Below, in pieces: positions 15,287 to 24,116 of a stretch of DNA of 38,449 nt. Position 1 is the stretch's first letter; each line of letters starts with the position of its first letter. This stretch comes from Nitrospiraceae bacterium (lineage in GTDB: Bacteria; Nitrospirota; Nitrospiria; Nitrospirales; Nitrospiraceae). Location: positions 1-38,449 of the forward strand of contig OMJK01000067.1 of NCBI GenBank assembly GCA_900299325.1, written 5' to 3'. The notes under the pieces are model-generated. The model saw only the letters and a program-made list of their open reading frames with translations. It made no database searches and was not told where the DNA came from. Made by a program: the position numbers and the translations under genes.

Positions 15287-16852
15287 CTAGAAAATACCTC
15301 TGGTCGTCCGGATCAGTTCCAGGTTATCCGTGAACAGTTCGCGGATGTCGTGGATGCCGAGGGCGACCATGGCCATGCGGTCCAGGCCGAGTCCCCAGGC
15401 GATGACGGGCACGTCCACGCCCAACGGCAACGTGACTTCGGGACGGAACAGGCCGGCGCCGCCGAGTTCCATCCATCCCAGCCGCGGATGGCGGACGTGC
15501 AGTTCTACCGATGGTTCCGTGAAGGGAAAGTAGGCCGGCACGAATTTCACTTCTTTGGCTTGCGCCACTTCGCGCGCAAAGAGATTCAGCAGGCCGAGTA
15601 GCGTTCGAAAATTAATATCTTTGCCCAGGACGATGCCTTCGACCTGGAAAAAGTCAGTGGCATGTGTCGCGTCGACCTGGTCGTAGCGGAAGCAGCGCGC
15701 GATCGAGAAGTATTTCCCAGGCGTCAACGGTCCCGCCGCCAGCGTTCGCGCCGACACCGCCGTGCCCTGACTGCGCAGCACCAGCCGTTTGGCCCGCTCC
15801 ATATTGAAGGCGTATTTCCACCCGGTCGAGCCGGTCTTGCCACCGTCCTGGTGGGCCTTCGTGACGCGTGACAGGAACGGCTCGGCAATCTTCGTGGCGT
15901 GCGTCGGCTGTTTCACGAAGTATACGTCGTGGATGTCACGCGCCGGATGGAACTGAGGCATGAAGAGCGCGTCCATGTTCCAGAATTCGGTTTCGACCAG
16001 CGAGCCGCGCATTTCCTGGAATCCCATGCTGACGAGCTTCGTCTTCACCGTATCGAGGAACTCGCGGTAGGGATGCTTCTTGCCCGTGCCAATGCGCGGC
16101 GCCCGCAGGCTGATGGTGTATTTTCTGAATCGCTTACTGCGCCAGCTGCCGTCTTTCAGTAGTTCCGGACTCAACTGCGACACTTCTTCGGCGACGCCCT
16201 GCCGGGCAAGATGGTCTGCCGCCATGATGCCGGTGGAAGTGAGCTTGAACGAGCGGGCGACCCGGTCGTCCACCCGGAACGGCTCCTTGGCGTTGCCTCG
16301 CTTGACGGCATAGTCCTGAATGATCTGTCGGTCGGAGTCAGTAAACTGCTCCAACTCACGCGGGCCATTGTGCAATTGCTGGAGCAGCGCGCGCACCCGT
16401 TCAGCGGTCGGGCTGGGGCGTCCTGTGGCTTCGATACAGCCGCCCTGGATGATCAGCAACACACCTTCCTTTTTCAGCTTACCAACGGCTTTGCTGACAT
16501 CGGAGGGATCGAGCCCGTCTTTCGCCTGGAGATCCGGGATTGTCAACCGCCGGCCGGTGCTCGCGGATTCCCTGGCTGCGGTCAGCACCTGTTCAATCGG
16601 CGCGGCCTTCGCGTGGTAGTCCTGGCCGACGGGTGTGAGCGAGACGACCGGCGTGATCGTTTCCTTGTCGATGTCGAGCAGCGATTTGGCCAGCAGCCAT
16701 TCGATGGCCATGCTGAGCTGGGAGGGTTCCAGCGCCGTCGCAGTGGCGAGCCGTTCCGTTTCCAGGGCCGATCCGGACGGCTGGGCGCCAAAGGCCTTGA
16801 GCACTCTGATTTCGAGAGGGTGCAGGCTGTCGATGAGGGACGAAAGATCCAC
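15287..16852 (-). CDS. pheS: Phenylalanyl-tRNA synthetase alpha subunit, archaeal/eukaryotic type
   Basis: The catalytic subunit that activates phenylalanine. At about 521 residues it is longer than bacterial PheS (about 340) because of N-terminal winged-helix-like domains: LHPLEIRVLKAF, LTPVGQDYH, then DPSDVSKAVGKLKKEGVL. The class II core has FWNMDALFMPQFHPARDIHDVYF, CFRYDQVDATHATDFFQVEG (motif 2) and AWGLGLDRMAMVALGIHDIRELF (motif 3), all in the archaeal/eukaryotic form. The likely start is a GTG at 16850-16852, eight bases after the rpe stop; the ribosome-binding site is weak, so the exact N-terminus is uncertain. The frame stays open further upstream inside rpe, but that part is not PheS-like. 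Confidence 0.92.
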   Translation of the reverse strand: MDLSSLIDSLHPLEIRVLKAFGAQPSGSALETERLATATALEPSQLSMAIEWLLAKSLLDIDKETITPVVSLTPVGQDYHAKAAPIEQVLTAARESASTGRRLTIPDLQAKDGLDPSDVSKAVGKLKKEGVLLIIQGGCIEATGRPSPTAERVRALLQQLHNGPRELEQFTDSDRQIIQDYAVKRGNAKEPFRVDDRVARSFKLTSTGIMAADHLARQGVAEEVSQLSPELLKDGSWRSKRFRKYTISLRAPRIGTGKKHPYREFLDTVKTKLVSMGFQEMRGSLVETEFWNMDALFMPQFHPARDIHDVYFVKQPTHATKIAEPFLSRVTKAHQDGGKTGSTGWKYAFNMERAKRLVLRSQGTAVSARTLAAGPLTPGKYFSIARCFRYDQVDATHATDFFQVEGIVLGKDINFRTLLGLLNLFAREVAQAKEVKFVPAYFPFTEPSVELHVRHPRLGWMELGGAGLFRPEVTLPLGVDVPVIAWGLGLDRMAMVALGIHDIRELFTDNLELIRTTRGIF

Positions 16853-16860
16853 CCGGAAGC

Positions 16861-17544
16861 CTATCGGTGCGCAGCGGCCGGCTGTCCCGCCGCGCGCAGC
16901 GCGGCGATCGTAGCGGCGTAATCCCGGCTGGAGAAGATGGCCGATCCGGAGACCAGTACGTCGGCGCCGGCTGCCAGCACTTGCGCGGCGTTGTCGACCT
17001 TCACGCCGCCGTCCACTTCGAGCAGGGCCCGGCTGCCGATGCGGTCGAGCATCTGCCGGACCGCCGCGACTTTTTTGAGGCACGAGGCGATAAACTTCTG
17101 CCCGCCGAATCCGGGATTGACCGACATGATGAGCACCAGATCTACGTCGGGAAGAATTTCTTCGAGCATGTGCACCGAGGTCGCGGGGTTGAGCGTCACA
17201 CCGGCTTTCACGCCCCGCTCTTTGATGGCCTGCACCGTGCGATGCAGGTGCGGACAGGCCTCCACATGGACGGTCAGATAATCCGCTCCCGCTTCGGCGA
17301 ATTCAGGGATGAACGCGTCGGCGTTCGTGATCATGAGATGGACGTCGAGCGGCAGCTTCGTCACTTTTTTCAGTGACTCGACGATCGGCGGACCGACGGT
17401 GAGATTTGGCACAAAGTGGCCGTCCATGACGTCGACGTGCAACAGATCGGCGCCGCCGTGTTCGACAGCGGCGACTTCGTCGGCCAGGCGTGCGAAATCG
17501 GCGGAGAGAATGGAGGGAGCAATGAGCGTCGGTCTGGCCATCAT
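16861..17544 (-). CDS. rpe: Ribulose-phosphate 3-epimerase
   Basis: Rpe interconverts ribulose-5-phosphate and xylulose-5-phosphate in the pentose phosphate pathway. The 227-residue TIM barrel has IAPSILSADFARL, the metal-binding HVDVMDGHFVPN, LDVHLMI, MSVNPGFGGQKF and EVDGGV, in family order. The ATG at 17544 overlaps the rsmB TGA; a second ATG follows directly at 17541. Residues after the GSAIF segment are normal for the family. Confidence 0.96.
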   Translation of the reverse strand: MMARPTLIAPSILSADFARLADEVAAVEHGGADLLHVDVMDGHFVPNLTVGPPIVESLKKVTKLPLDVHLMITNADAFIPEFAEAGADYLTVHVEACPHLHRTVQAIKERGVKAGVTLNPATSVHMLEEILPDVDLVLIMSVNPGFGGQKFIASCLKKVAAVRQMLDRIGSRALLEVDGGVKVDNAAQVLAAGADVLVSGSAIFSSRDYAATIAALRAAGQPAAAHR

Positions 17545-18983
17545 CCCACTTTGATCAGGCGCGCTGCGTAGAACCCGTCCATCGCGTAGGGATTGCCCAT
17601 CGTCGAGAGGTCTCCGCGCTTCGTGAGAAGCTCCTGCCCTGTGTCAGGGAGCCAAGGGGCCACGGATTCCCGCCGGAACTCCGCGTGGGCCTGCAAGAAT
17701 TGATCGACGACGGATTCGTTCTCTTCCGGCTCCGTCGAGCAGGTACTATAGACCAGCACCCCGCTGGGCCGCAAGACGCCGGCCGCTGCTTCGAGGAGCT
17801 CACGTTGGAGCCGGTGATGTCGTGCCAGTCCGGCGGTATCTTTCTTATGTTTCGCCTCCGGGTGCCGGCGGAGTACGCCGATGCCGCTGCAGGGTGCGTC
17901 TAGCAGGATGCGGTCGAACAGACGGTCCTGCGGGAGCAGGGGTGTGGAACGCTCACGGTCCGGTTTGCGCGCGGCCCGGAGCAGATCCAGGGGCTTTCGA
18001 CCGTCTCCGAGGAGCGGCCGCACGGATGTGAGGCGCAGCCGTCGGCAGTTTTCCCGCAACACGTCAAGCCGGGCCGGTTGTCGATCGACGGCGACGATGC
18101 ATCCGCGGTTCTCCATGAGCTCGGCTAAGTGCGAAGTCTTCCCGCCCGGTGCCGCGCAGACGTCGAGCGCCGTCTCGCCCGGTTGCGGGTCGAGCAACGG
18201 GGGAATGAGCTGGGCGGCTTCATCTTCCACATAGAAGGCGCCCTCTTGAAACCCTGGCAAGGAAGCAATCGGTCCGCCTGCTTCGAGCGTGAGTCCCACC
18301 GGACTGACAGCCGTCGCTCGCGCGGTCACACCCTGTTGACGCAGATGCGCAAGATACTCATCCCTCGTCGCATACTGTCGATTGACCCGGAGTGTTACAG
18401 GCGGGATAGATCCAGCGGAGGCGCAGGCGACATCGGCCTGTGCCGGTCCCAGTCGCTCGACCCACCGTTCGCAGAGCCACTGGGGAACAGCGTAACGGAT
18501 AGATAGGTTCTGCGCCGGATGGGTCGGCAGATCCGGCAGCGGCGGTTCAGGCAAGCGGAGGAGGTTGCGCAAGACCGCGTTGACGAACCCGCTCCAGTCC
18601 CGACCCAGCTCCGCCCCATAGGATCGGGCCAGATTGACCGACTCGTTCACGGCGGCTGAAGGGGGAATGCGGTCTAGGAAGAAGAGTTGATATGCGCCGA
18701 GGCGGAGCACCATTTGAATAGCCATGGGAAGCCGGCGCAACGGCTTCTGCAGGACAGGCTCTAAGCGCCAGTCGAGCGCTTCTTCTCTCCGCAAGACCCC
18801 ATACGCGAGTTCCATGGCCAGGGCCCGTTCACGAGGGTCCGGCGGAGCCTTGCGGAAGTGCCGGTCGAGCAGTTGATCGAGTCCGTCATCCGACTTGTGG
18901 CAGGCCAGTAGTGCAGCTAGGGCGGCGCTCCGGGCGGTCGGCGCCGCGGTACGGGGCTTCTGTGACGGATGATCGGTTGACAC
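17541..18983 (-). CDS. rsmB: 16S rRNA m5C967 methyltransferase RsmB
   Basis: A SAM-dependent 5-methylcytosine methyltransferase for 16S rRNA. The N-terminal 145 residues are a NusB-like RNA-binding domain (AYGVLRREEALDW, AVNESVNLARSYG, FVNAVLRNLLR). The methyltransferase domain has the SAM-binding CAAPGGKT at 276-283, DAPCSG at 362-367 and catalytic STCS at 413-416. The start is a GTG at 18981-18983 without a strong ribosome-binding site. The fmt-rsmB-rpe order suggests one transcript; rpe overlaps it by 4 bases. Confidence 0.95.
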   Translation of the reverse strand: MSTDHPSQKPRTAAPTARSAALAALLACHKSDDGLDQLLDRHFRKAPPDPRERALAMELAYGVLRREEALDWRLEPVLQKPLRRLPMAIQMVLRLGAYQLFFLDRIPPSAAVNESVNLARSYGAELGRDWSGFVNAVLRNLLRLPEPPLPDLPTHPAQNLSIRYAVPQWLCERWVERLGPAQADVACASAGSIPPVTLRVNRQYATRDEYLAHLRQQGVTARATAVSPVGLTLEAGGPIASLPGFQEGAFYVEDEAAQLIPPLLDPQPGETALDVCAAPGGKTSHLAELMENRGCIVAVDRQPARLDVLRENCRRLRLTSVRPLLGDGRKPLDLLRAARKPDRERSTPLLPQDRLFDRILLDAPCSGIGVLRRHPEAKHKKDTAGLARHHRLQRELLEAAAGVLRPSGVLVYSTCSTEPEENESVVDQFLQAHAEFRRESVAPWLPDTGQELLTKRGDLSTMGNPYAMDGFYAARLIKVG

Positions 18984-19034
18984 GAGAATGCTTGGTCGTT
19001 TTCTCGCTCTGATGCGAACAGTCGATTCAGCAGC

Positions 19035-19976
19035 TCATGCGTTGCCGGAACTGAATCGTTGGCCGGCGGTCGGGCTGTGGCCGGCGAGATACTGCGCCAC
19101 CGTCATGCGCTTTGAATTGGCCGGTTGAATCTCGATCAGGTCCAAAAACCCATCGCCGGTTGCCACGCGGATGCTATGCGGTGTCATGCGGACAATCGTT
19201 CCCGGATTGCCGTCCGCTTGACCGGGCGCTGCCGAAGCCCGCCAGATGGTCCATCGATCACGATCAAGGAACGTGTAGGCTCCGGGCCATGGGGTCAAGC
19301 CCCGCACACGGTTGGCCAGGACCCGCGCGCTCATCGACCAGTCGATCAACCCATCCTCCTTTTTGAGCAGCGGCGCCATCGTTGCGCGCGAATGATCCTG
19401 GGCACGCGGTGTTAAGGTTCCGGCTTTCAGTTGCGCAATGGTTGCGGCAAGGAGCCGTCCGCCGAGTTCCGCCAGGCGCGGGGCCAGGGTGCCCGCCGTA
19501 TCGTCCGGTGCGATGGGCAGGCGTTCCTGCAACAGCATCGCGCCCGTGTCCATTCCCTCATCCATCAGCATCGTGGTGATGCCCGTCTCCGTGTCGCCGT
19601 TGATCACCGCCCATTGGACCGGCGCCGCGCCACGGTATTTCGGGAGCAGCGAGCCATGCACGTTGATGCATCCCTTGGGAGGGAGTGCCAGAACGGTTGG
19701 AGGAAGAATGCGGCCGAAGGCCGTGACGGCGATCACGTCGGGTTTCCACTCGGCCAGCGCGTTCAAAAATTCCGTCGTCTTGATCTTGACCGGTTGGAGG
19801 ACGGGGATGCCTGCATGTTGCGCGGCCAGTTTTACGGGAGACGGCGTGAGCGTGTGGCCGCGCCCTTTGGGCCGGTCCGGTTGTGTGACGACGCCGACGA
19901 CCTGATCGTCCGATCGCACGAGCGCGTTCAATGACGGCACGGCAAATTCCGGTGTGCCCATGAAGACGATCCGCAT
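19035..19976 (-). CDS. fmt: Methionyl-tRNA formyltransferase
   Basis: Fmt formylates initiator Met-tRNA with 10-formyltetrahydrofolate. The 313-residue protein starts MRIVFMGTPEFAVPSL. The catalytic residues are visible as Asn105 and His107 in NVHGSLLPKYRGAAPVQW and Asp143 in MDEGMDTG. A C-terminal OB-like domain follows after about residue 205. It heads the fmt-rsmB-rpe-pheS-pheT run. Its start is 90 bases from the divergently encoded initiator tRNA, its own substrate. Confidence 0.97.
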   Translation of the reverse strand: MRIVFMGTPEFAVPSLNALVRSDDQVVGVVTQPDRPKGRGHTLTPSPVKLAAQHAGIPVLQPVKIKTTEFLNALAEWKPDVIAVTAFGRILPPTVLALPPKGCINVHGSLLPKYRGAAPVQWAVINGDTETGITTMLMDEGMDTGAMLLQERLPIAPDDTAGTLAPRLAELGGRLLAATIAQLKAGTLTPRAQDHSRATMAPLLKKEDGLIDWSMSARVLANRVRGLTPWPGAYTFLDRDRWTIWRASAAPGQADGNPGTIVRMTPHSIRVATGDGFLDLIEIQPANSKRMTVAQYLAGHSPTAGQRFSSGNA

Positions 19977-20031
19977 GCGTTGGCTTTAGCATTCGCGAGA
20001 CCCGAAAGCAACAGGCTGAGTGCCGGTTTGC

Positions 20032-20061
20032 TTGACTTGCCGCGGAACGCTTTGTTAGCAT
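20032..20061 (+). promoter_or_regulatory. Promoter of initiator tRNA
   Basis: TTGACT (20032-20037), an 18-base spacer and TAGCAT (20056-20061), the same geometry as the tRNA-Val promoter. The -10 ends only 5 bases before the mature tRNA 5' end. Another TTAGCATTCGC word occurs at 19986 without a matching -35. Confidence 0.6.
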
Positions 20062-20066
20062 CCGCG

Positions 20067-20143
<77 letters not shown>

Positions 20144-20315
20144 AGATTTCCCTCCCAGCGGTTCCTCTCCACCAAAAATCTCCTCCGGGTTTCACAAGAC
20201 GGCCGCTACGCCGGTATGTTTCTGCGTGAAAATGGACTGTCGCAGATCGTCAAGTTGCTTGGGCGGACTGCGAAGGTGGTGTACGATCGGTCACATTCAG
20301 TGAGCGCGAGGTCGC

Positions 20316-20513
20316 GTGCATTACATTCGGGTCGGCAATCGCGCCATCAATCTCGATAACGTCTCCCATTGCGAAGTGCAGACATGGCACGATGCGGTGT
20401 CGGTCAAGATCTACATGGTCGGGGTGGCGAACAATACGCCGGTGGTCCTGAACGAAGAGGAGGCTCAGCAGTTTTGGAAGTATATTGAGTACATCGCCGA
20501 GAAGCCGGTCTAA
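20316..20513 (+). CDS. Small hypothetical protein, 65 residues
   Basis: The frame starts at a GTG with a modest AGG upstream and encodes MHYIRVGNRAINLDNVSHCE, a predicted beta-strand-rich first half, then NEEEAQQFWKYIEYI as a C-terminal helix. It looks like a small single-domain cytoplasmic protein. It has no signal peptide or metal motif; the single cysteine is near residue 19. It converges on the lytic transglycosylase gene with a 9-base gap. I do not recognise a family with a known function. Confidence 0.65.
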   Translation: MHYIRVGNRAINLDNVSHCEVQTWHDAVSVKIYMVGVANNTPVVLNEEEAQQFWKYIEYIAEKPV

Positions 20514-20522
20514 CCTAACGCG

Positions 20523-21182
20523 TTATCCTTCCTGTCGTACGGGGGCATCCTCAAAGCTGGTCGCCACATCCACGAAACTCGTCGTGCGATAGTCGCGGTA
20601 GTAGCCCATCACTTTCTTCACATAGGTCCGGGTTTCTTTGAAGGGAGGAATCTGCCGGTACCGGTCCACATGCCGTTCGCCTGCGTTGTAGGCAGCGAGG
20701 GCCAGCCGGACGTTGCCATGGAAACGGTCCAACAGATACCGGAGGTGCCGTGCGCCGCCGGCGACGTTCTCGCTGGTGTTGTACAAGTTTTTCACGCCGT
20801 GCCGGATCGCGGTCTCAGGGATCAACTGCATCAAACCGACGGCTCCCGCCTTCGAAATGGCCATGGGGTTGAACCCCGATTCGGCTTTCATCACGGCCAA
20901 CAGTAAAGCCGGGGAAAGCCGGTTATCGCGCGCCGAGCGGGCCACCGCGTTTTCAATCTCCTGATCGGAAACAGCAACGTGATAACGGGATCTAGGACGC
21001 GCCGCGCCGAACCCTGTTTCAGCGGGAACATCCGTCAGATAGAGCGTGCCGTCGGCACCGATATACCGGTAGATCGTTTCATCGGCCAGGACCGACGGAG
21101 CCGACAACGCGACAACTGCGGCAGCGGCACAGGCTCCCAGCCACAGGCTGGTTGTCATCAATCTGTTGGTTGTGGTGTTCAT
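20523..21182 (-). CDS. Periplasmic lytic transglycosylase (SLT family)
   Basis: This enzyme cleaves peptidoglycan glycan strands. A signal peptide (about residues 1-33, ending in SVLA) is followed by a short DUF4124-like segment, IYRYIGADGTLYLTDVP. The SLT domain spans about residues 75-190: catalytic Glu101 in AVMKAESGFNP, then AGAVGLMQLIPETA and LALAAYNAGE. At 219 residues it is a small single-domain member. The ATG at 21182 follows a purine-rich AAAGGGAA; residue 9 is an alternative start. The C-terminus after about 195 is unstructured. Confidence 0.92.
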   Translation of the reverse strand: MNTTTNRLMTTSLWLGACAAAAVVALSAPSVLADETIYRYIGADGTLYLTDVPAETGFGAARPRSRYHVAVSDQEIENAVARSARDNRLSPALLLAVMKAESGFNPMAISKAGAVGLMQLIPETAIRHGVKNLYNTSENVAGGARHLRYLLDRFHGNVRLALAAYNAGERHVDRYRQIPPFKETRTYVKKVMGYYRDYRTTSFVDVATSFEDAPVRQEG

Positions 21183-21577
21183 CGCCGTTCCCTTTCTTCT
21201 TATCGTGTCTCGAGGGTCTGCCGAGTTGCCGGATATTTATGTTTAGTCAGAACCCTCGGCGAACACCCCCTGAATCCGCAGAATTTGTGCCATCGACGGT
21301 ACGCTCAAAACAGGCCATCTCTGCTTGTCCTTCATGGAGTTAGGTTTTCTCATCCATCCCAACTTTTGTAGGGAACCGTGAGGGGATCCCATCTCGTTTT
21401 TTGTCGCACGTGCCGCACTTTGTCGTGTTCGAACTGTGGGCGTCGAGCGAGTCGCGCTGTATCAACAACCTCGATTGTGCGGAATGGCCTGTGGTATTCT
21501 GCCGCCGAACGTTGTGCGGACAGACGAGCAAAAGGCGGTGGTCCTGCCCTGGTTCGGCTCATCGGGAGGTATCGGAT
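21183..21577. other. Divergent intergenic region with an inverted repeat
   Basis: This stretch lies between the lytic transglycosylase and the small lipoprotein. The arms CGAGGGTCTG (21211-21220) and CAGAACCCTCG (21249-21259) can pair with one bulged A and could form a hairpin in the transglycosylase leader. Short frames on either strand lack ribosome-binding sites and family features. I see no RNA gene. Confidence 0.4.
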
Positions 21578-21904
21578 ATGAAGAGCGCCTGCGGAATAGC
21601 CCTCCTAATGTTTCTGACGACTGGCTGTGCAGATGAATACATCATGTATCACAGCCAGAGCGGTGCCCCGTTACTCGTTTCGCGGCGGGCGTCGACTTAC
21701 GAAGGTTGCCTCGCCAGAGTCAAAGATGATCTCGCCCGTCTTGGATTCACGGCTCGGTATATCCACGTCAGGGGCTCGGCGATCGGACGCTCCCTCTTGT
21801 GGCCGTTTGAACCGGGCTATGCCTGTGAAGCGGCGATCGGGCCGGAACAGGGGATGTCCGGCAGCTATGTGATGGGAGGTCGGGCTATTCAGCAAGGGCT
21901 ATAA
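21578..21904 (+). CDS. Small putative lipoprotein, 108 residues
   Basis: The ATG at 21578 follows GGGAGGT at ideal spacing and gives a lipoprotein signal, MKSACGIALLMFLTTGCADE, with lipobox LTTGC (Cys17). After lipidation the mature protein would be about 92 residues. It contains two more cysteines, in YEGCLARVKDDLARLGF and GYACEAA, which could form a disulfide. It is probably anchored in the envelope. Function is not recognised. The longer upstream frame from 21401 is rejected because it lacks a ribosome-binding site and a signal peptide. Confidence 0.75.
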   Translation: MKSACGIALLMFLTTGCADEYIMYHSQSGAPLLVSRRASTYEGCLARVKDDLARLGFTARYIHVRGSAIGRSLLWPFEPGYACEAAIGPEQGMSGSYVMGGRAIQQGL

Positions 21905-22110
21905 CGCCGCCACCCTCCGGCCATCCTGCGTGCCTTCTTCAGATTTTCCTTCTCGGAGCCCCCTTTCTGTTCCAAGCCTTGGTATCGGAACGATTCAGCA
22001 TTTCCCTTGGTGAAACGAGGGCTTGGGATATAATGCCTGTAAGTTTTCGTGCATCAATTGACGGGCTCCGCCCGGTCGATTTCGGCGTTGCCGGTCTGCT
22101 CAGGGACGCG

Positions 22111-23043
22111 ATGATCAAAGTCTTACTCGTCGAAGACAACGATGTCGATGCCCACCTGACCCAAGACATCTTGGCCGAGTGGAGCGTAGAACAATTTGCC
22201 ATTACGCATGTTCCCAGCCTGCGTGAGGCCTTTGCGCATCTCGGGCGGGAGCGGGTCGACGCCGTATTACTGGACCTCTCCCTGCCTGACGGATTCGGTC
22301 TTCCGATCCTGAAGCAGATTCAGGCCATCAGTCCGACCATCCCGATTGTGGTGTTAAGCGGGGTCAGCGATCAGACGCTGGCGTTGCAGGCGGTGCAAAA
22401 CGGCGCACAGGATTATCTGGTGAAAGGACAGGGCCATCCGGAGTTATTGGCTCGGGCCATCCGGTACGCCATCGAACGCAAGCGGACGGAAGAACGGCTG
22501 ACCTACATGGCCCAGTACGATCAATTGACCGGCCTGGTCAATCGAACGTTGTTTCGCGATCGACTGGTGCAGGCCATGGCGCGGAGCAAACGTCTTCAGC
22601 AACCCATCGGGCTGATGTTGCTCGATCTGGACCGGTTCAAAGCGGTCAACGATACGATGGGGCACGACGTAGGCGATGAGCTCCTGAAAGCGGTTGCCGA
22701 CCGGCTGCGGGAATGTGTGCGCGAAGTCGATACCGTCGCGCGCATGGGCGGTGACGAATTTACTATCATCCTCGAAGGCCTTGCCCAGGAGCAGGACATC
22801 GTCATCGTGTCGCGGCGCATCACGGAATCGTTGTCGGCGCCGTTTCAACTTGGGGAACGCCAGGCCACCATCGGGGTCAGCATCGGGATCACGCTCTATC
22901 CATCCGACGACAACGGGACGGATGAACTGTTGAAGCACGCCGATGCGGCTATGTACCGGGCCAAACAACGCGGGGGCAGCGGCTTCGAGTTTCATAACCC
23001 CGACGCGACGACCTCAGCCCCCCTGTCTTCCAAACACTCCTGA
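22111..23043 (+). CDS. Response regulator with GGDEF domain (diguanylate cyclase)
   Basis: A 310-residue two-domain signalling protein that probably makes cyclic di-GMP. The receiver domain (1-120) has the acidic EDND cluster at 8-11, phospho-acceptor Asp55 in LLDLSLPDG, Ser83 in VVLSGVSD and Lys105. The GGDEF domain (about 130-295) has LTGLVNRTLFRDRL, LLDLDRFKAVNDTMGHDVGD and an intact GGDEF at 213-217. RxxD at 204-207, five residues before it, is an inhibitory I-site. The start at 22111 follows AGGGA; upstream in-frame codons to 21979 lack a ribosome-binding site. No histidine kinase is adjacent. Confidence 0.93.
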   Translation: MIKVLLVEDNDVDAHLTQDILAEWSVEQFAITHVPSLREAFAHLGRERVDAVLLDLSLPDGFGLPILKQIQAISPTIPIVVLSGVSDQTLALQAVQNGAQDYLVKGQGHPELLARAIRYAIERKRTEERLTYMAQYDQLTGLVNRTLFRDRLVQAMARSKRLQQPIGLMLLDLDRFKAVNDTMGHDVGDELLKAVADRLRECVREVDTVARMGGDEFTIILEGLAQEQDIVIVSRRITESLSAPFQLGERQATIGVSIGITLYPSDDNGTDELLKHADAAMYRAKQRGGSGFEFHNPDATTSAPLSSKHS

Positions 23044-23076
23044 TCGCACTACCGGGAGCATCCAGCCCACGTTCCG

Positions 23077-23868
23077 CTACCGACCGATGTCGGCCAGCGG
23101 CTGATCGGACACGGTATAGGGTCCGCGGGGATTGGCATGCAACCGGTTCATCATGACCAGTTCACTGGGCGGCGGGTTCGGTCGAGCATCGGGTGTCATG
23201 AGCAATCCCCAGTGCTGATTGTCGTGGCAGTCGTTTTCCAGCAGCAGCGCTGCGCCATGATGAAACAGCAGGATGCCGCTCAGCATGTTGGCGTCGCACT
23301 CGTTCCGCACCAGCTCCGGCTGGCTTCCGGGATCGCGGACCGCAATTCCGAAATGGTGATTCTCGAAGCAGCGGTTGCCGGCTATACGGGGCTGCGCGCC
23401 GGCAAAGACAAAAATGCCGGACTCGCGGTTCCGGCACACTTCATTGTCGGTGACGGTCGCGCGGCACTCCGGTCCGTACACAACGACACCGGAGAGAATT
23501 CCATCCATCGCCCGGCATTGGGTAATGGTGCAGATGGAATCCAGGATGTTGATGGCCGAGTGCTGGTCGCTCCCGATGTAGCGAAACGTCATTCCGGCGA
23601 TGCATCCTCCCGGGACCCGCTGAAGATACAGCGGGCCTCCGCGCCGGCTGAAGACCTGCACCTGATCGCGCCCCGCGCCGATCAGACGAATCGGCCGCTC
23701 CGTCACGAAAATTTTGTCCTCGTAGACGCCCGGACGGATATAAATCTGATCGGATTCGGCTGCGTCTTTGAGCGCCGCGCTGGGACGCGGGTAACACGCG
23801 GGATCCTGCGCATCGACGATCAGCGTGTTTCCGCCCTGTGGATTTGCGGGGATCTGTTCTTCGCTCAC
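23077..23868 (-). CDS. Right-handed parallel beta-helix repeat protein
   Basis: The 263-residue protein has many short repeats of the pectin-lyase-like beta-helix type, such as GVVVYGPECRATVTDNEVCR, NRESGIFVFAGAQPRIAGN, HHFGIAVRDPGSQPELVRNE and MLSGILLFHHGAALLLEND. The N-terminal part (LIVDAQDPACYPRPSAALK, YIRPGVYEDKIFVTERPIRLIG) caps the helix as in NosD- and FBXO11-like proteins. No signal peptide is visible, so it is probably cytoplasmic. The GTG at 23866-23868 has GGAG six bases upstream. No catalytic residues can be assigned, so I give no enzymatic function. Confidence 0.8.
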   Translation of the reverse strand: MSEEQIPANPQGGNTLIVDAQDPACYPRPSAALKDAAESDQIYIRPGVYEDKIFVTERPIRLIGAGRDQVQVFSRRGGPLYLQRVPGGCIAGMTFRYIGSDQHSAINILDSICTITQCRAMDGILSGVVVYGPECRATVTDNEVCRNRESGIFVFAGAQPRIAGNRCFENHHFGIAVRDPGSQPELVRNECDANMLSGILLFHHGAALLLENDCHDNQHWGLLMTPDARPNPPPSELVMMNRLHANPRGPYTVSDQPLADIGR

Positions 23869-23954
23869 GAGCCGCTCCGCATGACGCGAGACAACGTCGA
23901 TTCAGGTGCATGTACGTAGTGCGTCACGCACGGCACCCGCACAAATCTGTCTCT

Positions 23955-23981
23955 GTTGGAGGATGGGGGGAACACTCCAAC
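23955..23981. repeat. Inverted repeat in the divergent intergenic region
   Basis: GTTGGAG (23955-23961) and CTCCAAC (23975-23981) form a perfect 7-base inverted repeat around a 13-base centre. It lies between the beta-helix gene and the TPR gene and could be an operator or a leader hairpin. A smaller palindrome, GTGCG-TCA-CGCAC, lies at 23919-23931. Neither has a known partner. Confidence 0.35.
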
Positions 23982-24116
23982 TGAGTGAAGCACGCGGCAT
24001 TCCCGCAAGCTGTCGTTTTTAGTCGTCTTTTCTCCAGCCAGTCGCTTCAGATATGGCATATCGATTGCGATACGTCCCCCGAGGGCCGCTCAGGCCCGTT
24101 TCCCGGAGAGAGCATC

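Noticed and set aside
23919-23931. Palindrome GTGCG-TCA-CGCAC as an operator
   Set aside because: Short arms, no associated promoter or regulator, and similar words occur by chance in GC-rich DNA.
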